DNA from: Basidiobolus meristosporus CBS 931.73
Lineage: Eukaryota > Basidiobolomycota > Basidiobolomycetes > Basidiobolales > Basidiobolaceae
Direction: 5' to 3'
Assembly (NCBI GenBank): GCA_002104905.1
Contig: MCFE01000391.1
Span: 1 to 64,000, forward strand
Length of the DNA: 64,000 bases
The position numbers and the translations under genes are program-made. How positions within the stretch are numbered: the first letter of the stretch is position 1; the number at the start of each line of letters is the position of its first letter. Shown in pieces: positions 58,568 to 64,000 of the stretch. The notes below the pieces were generated by a model, which did no database searches, had not been told where the DNA came from, and saw nothing but the letters and a program-made list of their open reading frames with translations.

Positions 58568-59585
58568 CGATCGATCACTAAGTCTTCGCTGGTTACCACG
58601 ACTTGAGGAGGTACAAAGATCCTCAGCACTGGGCAATGCAAGTACGCCTCTGGGTGGAATCTCCCGCCCACACTTCTAAGGATCCCTATTTTAGATGGAA
58701 TCATACGGAAAGTCTAATTGTATTCCAAATCCATCAACACCACGCCACTTTCCTTAAATGTACCGGAGAATTTAGAAGCGGATGAAATTCGAACCATAGT
58801 GACAATGCCTGAAAGGAATGGCCCGTGGGTGTTGGCTATGCTGGCCACACCCTCATAGTGATTACTCGGGGCATCGGCAAATGGCAGTATTGCAATCCAT
58901 TTCAGGGCAATATGCTTCCTAGCATTGATCAAACCAGGTCAGAGCACCCTCTGGCTGTACGAATAATGTGTTGTGTGTCATCCATATGCAGCTAATCACA
59001 GCAACACCCAAGCTCACCGCGACGTTTGTAATATCAGGTGCCAGCAGCTGGTGAGTACCAGTGCTGGAAAGTAGGGGCACCAACACCTTCGAGGACACAC
59101 ATCTTGTGCTCCTGTGGCATGAGGTATCTGCCCCACTTGCACAGTTGATCGATGTTGATTTCTGTTTCATGAGTAGACCCGATTTCAAATCCAAAATTAA
59201 TCGAAAGCCCGTCAGTTGCCCCTCAATTTGGCCAAATATTGGCTGATTGCAGGATGCAGTCCTCATTAAGAAAATGCGTCTGCGTTAAACGTGGAAATGA
59301 CCTAGATCTAATGTTCGTCTTCGATGGCCAAACTGGCTATTCTATTGATATATACTAGTGAGAGAGCTGCCTCTCATCTGCAGACTGCCGGTCTAGTTGC
59401 TGGGATCGCAGCATGATGCCAGTAATGTAGATTGTTTTCAAATAGATCAAAGTTGGTCTTCACGGTGTTGCCATGGCCACTTTTAGGTTTTCAGTTGGCT
59501 TATTACTCCCCGGTTTCAATGATGGTTTTTTCGGCATTAAGCTGCTTGTGTAGTATCAACATCAGAATCTGCCAGACTTCTTACA
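58568..59585. other. Intergenic region between divergent genes
   Basis: About 1 kb. Minus frames at 59,266-58,919 (115 codons, ATG start) and 58,932-58,714 (72 codons) show no recognisable domain and no promoter evidence. It holds the upstream region of the zinc-ribbon/PH-like gene. Confidence 0.45.
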
Positions 59586-59593
59586 TATATAAG
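59586..59593 (+). promoter_or_regulatory. TATA box of the zinc-ribbon/PH-like gene
   Basis: TATATAAG, 131 bp before the ATG at 59,724. If transcription begins about 30 bp downstream, the ATG at 59,724 is the first ATG of the transcript. Confidence 0.6.
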
Positions 59594-59723
59594 ACTGGCA
59601 ATGGCTTGCTATCAAAAGTCCCCATCCCGAAAGCTTTATTCCCATTGTTGTTATTCTCACTTTTCAAGAGATCCTCATTTCACATATAGTCATTCAAGTT
59701 CGAAGTATCGCGTACGGGATTAC

Positions 59724-61151
59724 ATGTCGGTTGCGTCTTGGGTGAAAATCACGTTTCCTGGTCAAGAAGGGACCCAGAAAATACGATTTCATATTCAGTT
59801 CTTGAGCGCATCAAAAGGTAAGAATAGTTTATGTCTAGAGTCCGCTCTCCGCATTCGTAACTTCAGCTTGATATCTAGTGATATGTGGCCGTTGTAGCCA
59901 GCATATGTTGGTTGGTCCGCAGCCGTACAAATACCTACGCTGTGCCAGCTGTGGATCGCAACTCACCACGCCCCTTCATTCCTCCTACTGTTGCTCTATC
60001 TTGGATCCAACCATTGCCGAAGATTTCAAGTTTGATAAACCAATTGATCTCGGACTTTTCCTACAAAACCATGGTATTGCTTTGTCTGCGTACTCAGCAC
60101 GCTTTGGATTCGTCTACTTCAAGGACAAATCGAGCTCTTCATCGATACTCGTCAGACCAATGAGAAAGATTCGGAATGACTTGAGATTTCTAGGAAGCAA
60201 TTGGGGAAGGGCATTAGCTGTCATTTCTGGCCCTTGGTTCAAACTATACGATATCCAGAGCGAGTTTAATATGGAGATTCAGCACAAGGTTGATTTCAAA
60301 GATTTAGGGCACATGAGATCGCCAAATCGAACTAACCAAGTTCAAGCTGATTGGCGAATTAGAGCTGAGGGATCTCCGGCTCGACTATTTGGCGGAATAT
60401 AAAGGACGCCGCTTTGTGCTTGCGCTCTCCAGGGGCAAGTCATATGTATATGTCCAAGTTGGCTCTAATATACTTCAGAATTGGTACTGATTAGCCAATT
60501 GATTGTGAGCTTGAGTATTTCTGCTAAAATGATTTTACAGGTGGGGTGAGTGTATCGAGTACTACGTTCGAAAATACCATTCTCCCAAGCAGCACAAATC
60601 AAGCAGCAACCTAACCTATGAGAGGTATCAGACTAACGCAGTAAACCCACTGAATAGACCACCATCACTTAATGGGAGCTTGCCTAGATCATTCCTCGAA
60701 TCGGAACGAAGTAATATAGTAAAACATCTAAGAAAGCATTCCAGCGCTCTTCATATTGGTGGCTTCGAAGCAACCCCCTCAATTGGAGACTGCGAATGTA
60801 AGCCATGCACAGACCATATCAGTATTCCAGAGCTAATTTCAAGGGATTTCCTATTAGTAAGGGGGACTTCCAACACACATCCATCAGGTAACCCGATACT
60901 CTTTAGAAAGCAACTCGAAGCTGATCTTCATTTTGGTAGAAGCGGTGGAAGGAGCTGGCTTGGCTACCACCTCTCGCATCACCGAGACTTCCAATAGCTC
61001 ATTTAACGTTGCTAAGAGCCAAGGAACTAGCGACCACTGGTCAACTATCTCTGCCCCAGAATCAGGAGTATTCCGACTAAATAATTTTCGAGTAGTAAGT
61101 AATTGGGACCACCTGTTAGATGCATTTCCTCTACCCCCCAGTGTAATATGA
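59724..61151 (+). CDS. Zinc-ribbon and PH-like domain protein, five exons, unknown function
   Basis: Exons 59,724-59,817; 59,879-60,288; 60,341-60,483; 60,541-60,887; 60,940-61,151 total 1,206 nt, 401 aa. Introns of 61, 52, 57 and 52 nt all have GT..AG; intron 2 has a CTAAC branch site. The first junction joins SASK to VICGRC, completing a four-Cys finger C34-x2-C37-x15-C53-x2-C56 (LVGPQPYKYLRCASC), like LSD1-type or zinc-ribbon fingers. Residues about 130-230 alternate strands (AVISGPWFKLYDI; FKLIGELELRDL; GRRFVLALSRG; SYVYVQVGS) and finish with a Trp-bearing helix (NWWGECIEYYVRKY), the layout of a PH domain. The rest is Ser/Asn-rich with a CxCxxC (CECKPC) and an amphipathic C-terminus (NWDHLLDAFPLPPS). 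I cannot name the family. The model depends on hand-chosen splice sites but keeps frame throughout. Confidence 0.65.
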
Positions 61152-61551
61152 AGACCTACACACATAAACGCAACCTTACCGATTTTGAGCCTTTAATACT
61201 GCGCAAGATCAGAAATAATTTTGCATCCTTTCCTTCAATGTGTGTGTTAATTGGAGACGGTTTAATTTGTTGGATTTTAGACTATAAACGCAGATATCCC
61301 AAGCACTGCCCAATGTATTAAGGCAATAATTTGTCGCACCATGTTCCTATTGAAATCCAATATTGATGATACGAGTCATCAAAAGATCATACCCACAAAA
61401 AATGTAAAATTTCTCATTAACCACTCCACTACAGACGAAATCCCATTTTCCACCTTCCTGGTGAACTTGCAATACGTTACTTGGTAAAATGTTCTTTTTT
61501 CCAAACAGAAAGCTGAATCCAACCGGAAAGAGGTAGCTCACGTTGTAACCC

Positions 61552-61842
61552 ATGATAAGCTCGGACAAAAACTCAGCTTCTAAACTTTATAAGATTGCTC
61601 ACTGTGATTGTCTCCTTTCCGATCTTGGTTGTAACCTCTTACGTTCAATACAAGCGCTGTTAGTACCCCTGCTCCACCTTAGTCATTTAGCTTATACTAA
61701 CACCGCTTTCATAGTCGTCCTAGGAGAGCCTATCAAGAGTAGACCCACAAAAACTCCAGAACAAATCTTGCTCGAAGATGCCCAACGTATGCTTGACGAA
61801 GAGGATCGTCAGGCTGCTAGAGAGTCTTATAATAGCCAATAG
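61552..61842 (+). CDS. Possible small protein with charged C-terminal helix
   Basis: ATG at 61,552, open for 96 codons to TAG. The C-terminal part (TPEQILLEDAQRMLDEEDRQAARESY) is a strongly charged helix, unlikely by chance. The middle may contain an intron: GTAACC at 61,631 to CATAG at 61,714 (84 nt, TACTAAC branch site) keeps the frame and gives 68 aa. CDC near residue 22 might bind metal. Family not recognised. Confidence 0.4.
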   Translation: MISSDKNSASKLYKIAHCDCLLSDLGCNLLRSIQALLVPLLHLSHLAYTNTAFIVVLGEPIKSRPTKTPEQILLEDAQRMLDEEDRQAARESYNSQ

Positions 61843-62277
61843 AAGTAGCTTTCGAATAGCTGAGCCTACGTACCAACCATTTCATTCTTGCATCGCACCA
61901 CCAAGGCCTAACCTGAGTTTGACTTGGTGTTCCTATAAAATATTTCCAGTATCCATAAATTTCAAAGTCACACACATTTTCATAATACGCATATGGGCTG
62001 CAATCAAGATTAGTGTACCAGCTGCAGTGCATACACTCTAGCAAAACAGATTTGGTAGTGTTCATATTGAATATTCACGCCTTGGTGAACAAATAGCATG
62101 TGATGCGCGTATATAGGAGACCATCATCTCATAGTTCGCCCAACCCAATATTTGTATTCAAATCATCGAAACCACTATTGGTTACTACGAGGAATGCTCG
62201 ACCGTTTAGTGAAAGGCTCGTCCGATTGACCTTTATTTGAATTAGATGTTTGAATGTTAGGATCTAGCTTGGGCAGC
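61843..62277. other. 3' flank between convergent genes
   Basis: About 435 bp between the small + gene and the 3' end of RPL8 (-). No gene seen. Confidence 0.5.
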
Positions 62278-63045
62278 TTATTTGTCAGCAATCTTCTTGG
62301 TACCGCGAAGCAAACCGGTACGACGAGCGGCGATAAGACCGACCTTTTGACCAGCAGACGAGTCACGGGCAACAGTAGAAGCATGACCGATGTGTTGGTG
62401 ATTACCACCACCGTGGGGATGGTCAACGGGGTTCATAGCAACACCACGAGTCTTAGGCCAGCAGTTACGCTTGACTCTGTACTTGTGGTAGGCACGACCA
62501 GCCTTAAGCAAAGGTTTATCGATACGACCACCACCAGCGACGATACCAATAGTAGCACGGCAGGTAGATTGGATGACCTTCTTGGAGCCAGAAGGAAGCT
62601 TCACTCTAGTCTTTCCGTCATCGTGGTTGTGGGAAATGATGGTGGCATAGTTACCAGAGGCACGAGCAATAGCACCACGATCACCAACAGACTCTTCGAT
62701 GTTACAGATGATGGTACCCTCGGGCATGGCAGAAAGGGGAAGAACGTTGCCAATAGTCAAAGCGGCCTTCTTACCACAGTAAACAAATTGACCGGTGTAC
62801 ATGCCTTCAGTAGCAATGAAGGTTTGTGTGTGGGTCTTGTATCTATAAGGATCACGGAATTGAACTTTGGCAAGAGGGGCGCCACGTCCGGGATCGTGAA
62901 TGATTTCCTTGACGATACCGCGAATGTAACCATTGCGTTCAGCAAAATCTAAGGGACGGAGCTGTGCGGCGCCTTTTCTAAGTCTGGTGTGGGACTTGAA
63001 AATGCCACCAGGACCCTTTCTCTGAGCACGAATAACACGACCCAT
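62278..63045 (-). CDS. RPL8: 60S ribosomal protein L8 (uL2)
   Basis: 255 aa, ATG at 63,045, TAA at 62,278, no intron. It begins [11 protein letters not shown] and ends KKIADK, full length for eukaryotic uL2 (yeast Rpl2, 254 aa). Family signatures: [63 protein letters not shown] and the near-invariant [15 protein letters not shown]. The His of this last loop sits close to the peptidyl-transferase centre of the large subunit. Codon use is strongly biased towards C-ending codons, as in highly expressed genes. It binds 25S rRNA in the cytosolic ribosome. The long antisense frame across it (62,254-62,952) is a shadow caused by this codon bias. Confidence 0.97.
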   Translation of the reverse strand: MGRVIRAQRKGPGGIFKSHTRLRKGAAQLRPLDFAERNGYIRGIVKEIIHDPGRGAPLAKVQFRDPYRYKTHTQTFIATEGMYTGQFVYCGKKAALTIGNVLPLSAMPEGTIICNIEESVGDRGAIARASGNYATIISHNHDDGKTRVKLPSGSKKVIQSTCRATIGIVAGGGRIDKPLLKAGRAYHKYRVKRNCWPKTRGVAMNPVDHPHGGGNHQHIGHASTVARDSSAGQKVGLIAARRTGLLRGTKKIADK

Positions 63046-64000
63046 TTATGAATTATCTAGTTTCCTAACATCATAAAACATAATCGCGATGAGAACGATG
63101 TTTTGAGCCAAGTACGGTGATTTAGAAGTGCTAGGGGTTGAAGGTGGAGCTGAACATATGGCTTCTCTCACCGTCTCGTATGATAACGAATGGATGCAAT
63201 AGATGATGCGATGGATAATGGCTGGAAAATTTTACTCACCAATTGAATATGCACCCAACGGCAGACAAGGAATTAGATGGACGGAGGAAGAGGAGGGGAT
63301 GCTCCACGCATTTGATCATTTTGTGCTTGGATGCCGTTACGGATTGTGATTGGGTGACTGTGCCAAAAGAGATGGAAATTTTTTCGCCATCATTTCTAGC
63401 ATCGTGAGCCTTCCAGCTGCAGATCTGTAATTTGTCAAACTGATGTGGACCAGATTTGCCAATGTGCATCGTTTAGATCGCTCGGCGAGTAAGCGGGATA
63501 AATCCTCAGGCTTGCTCAGACCAGACTCGATATATTCATCACATTTCAACTTATGTTGACATACTAACAGAGCTCAATGGGTTGAAAGTAGTGTGAACAA
63601 GGGCGATTGGTCTGAAGCCCGTATTTCCATAGTGTTTGTTTGTAGAGTGGCACTATGACAACAAGGATTGCATGATGGCGATACTACTTCAACGTTTGGA
63701 TAGGTAATAATCGCATTAAAGAGACTGCGGTAACGAAGATTGTAAACCGTCTGCCAGACACCCAGCATCACCACTTTGATCTGCCAAACGGCCTTATTTA
63801 ATCTTTCCCTTTTGCTGCTGCGTGGCGAAAATACTGGTGGTATTGTGTTTTTCGAGCCAAATATTCAACACCGGCATATATTTTGACTTGCACACCCAAC
63901 GAAGTTACATTTATCAACTCGTCAGCCACCAGCGCATATTATCGATAATTATTATAGATGGATTGCATATGGATGCCACAATGCTCGATGATGACGTATT
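63046..64000. other. RPL8 upstream region
   Basis: Holds the RPL8 promoter. Short minus frames (63,549-63,337; 63,469-63,236; 63,774-63,574) have no recognisable domains. The first (KCDEYIESGLSKPEDLSRLLAER) looks protein-like and might be an exon of a gene ending here, but no model could be built. Confidence 0.4.

Noticed and set aside
61347-61842. FAM72-like zinc protein
   Set aside because: CDCLLSDLGC resembles part of the FAM72 pattern, but the required neighbouring CxxC, GYHV and NGHFWMFH motifs are absent; GYNV is on the opposite strand.
62254-62952. 232-codon plus-strand ORF
   Set aside because: Exact antisense of the uL2 gene; Thr/Ser/Val-rich translation is an artefact of its codon bias.

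Overview
The window is nuclear DNA of a fungus. Four spliced protein genes with short introns (52-84 nt, GT..AG) can be built: a Zn2Cys6 regulator of the ERT1/AcuK type, a Tel1/ATM checkpoint kinase, an Msn2-like C2H2 factor and a zinc-ribbon/PH-like protein. There is also an intronless uL2 (RPL8) ribosomal protein gene and a small secreted, probably GPI-anchored Cys-rich protein. The phylum cannot be fixed from this window alone. CDS models were assembled by hand by choosing splice sites that restore family motifs and keep a total length divisible by three. || Layout. 1-31,200 is a dense graveyard of nested transposons: copia fragments in both orientations, a full-length but dead Ty3/gypsy element (9,580-17,731), remnants of a second gypsy family with an ~815-bp LTR, three copies of a two-gene PIF/Harbinger-like DNA transposon (A 11,574-14,999; B 17,962-22,101; C 26,093-27,352), a 734-bp foldback MITE inside copy B, and an unidentified ~1.1-1.25-kb repeat present twice. 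Insertion order can be read directly. Harbinger A sits inside gypsy pol. Harbinger B sits inside a copia LTR, and the MITE sits inside Harbinger B. All three share 3-bp AAT/ATT target duplications and AGACTTG termini. CpG is almost absent in this block and becomes common abruptly at about 31,265. || 31,265-38,100 is CpG-rich but gene-poor, with a probable decayed kelch-like gene on the + strand (34,090-35,627). An Msn2-like C2H2 factor with a clear TATA box follows (38,236-39,278, +). Another gene-poor stretch (39,279-43,965) holds a copia relic, a perfect hairpin and one unassigned ORF. || 43,966-63,045 is the conserved gene block: TEL1 (-), ERT1-like (-), a gene-poor gap, the secreted Cys-rich protein (-) preceded closely by a possible 66-aa gene (-), the zinc-ribbon/PH-like gene (+), a small possible gene (+), and RPL8 (-). 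Apart from the TE modules the genes are independent housekeeping or regulatory units, not an operon or biosynthetic cluster. I saw no CRISPR array, rRNA or convincing tRNA.
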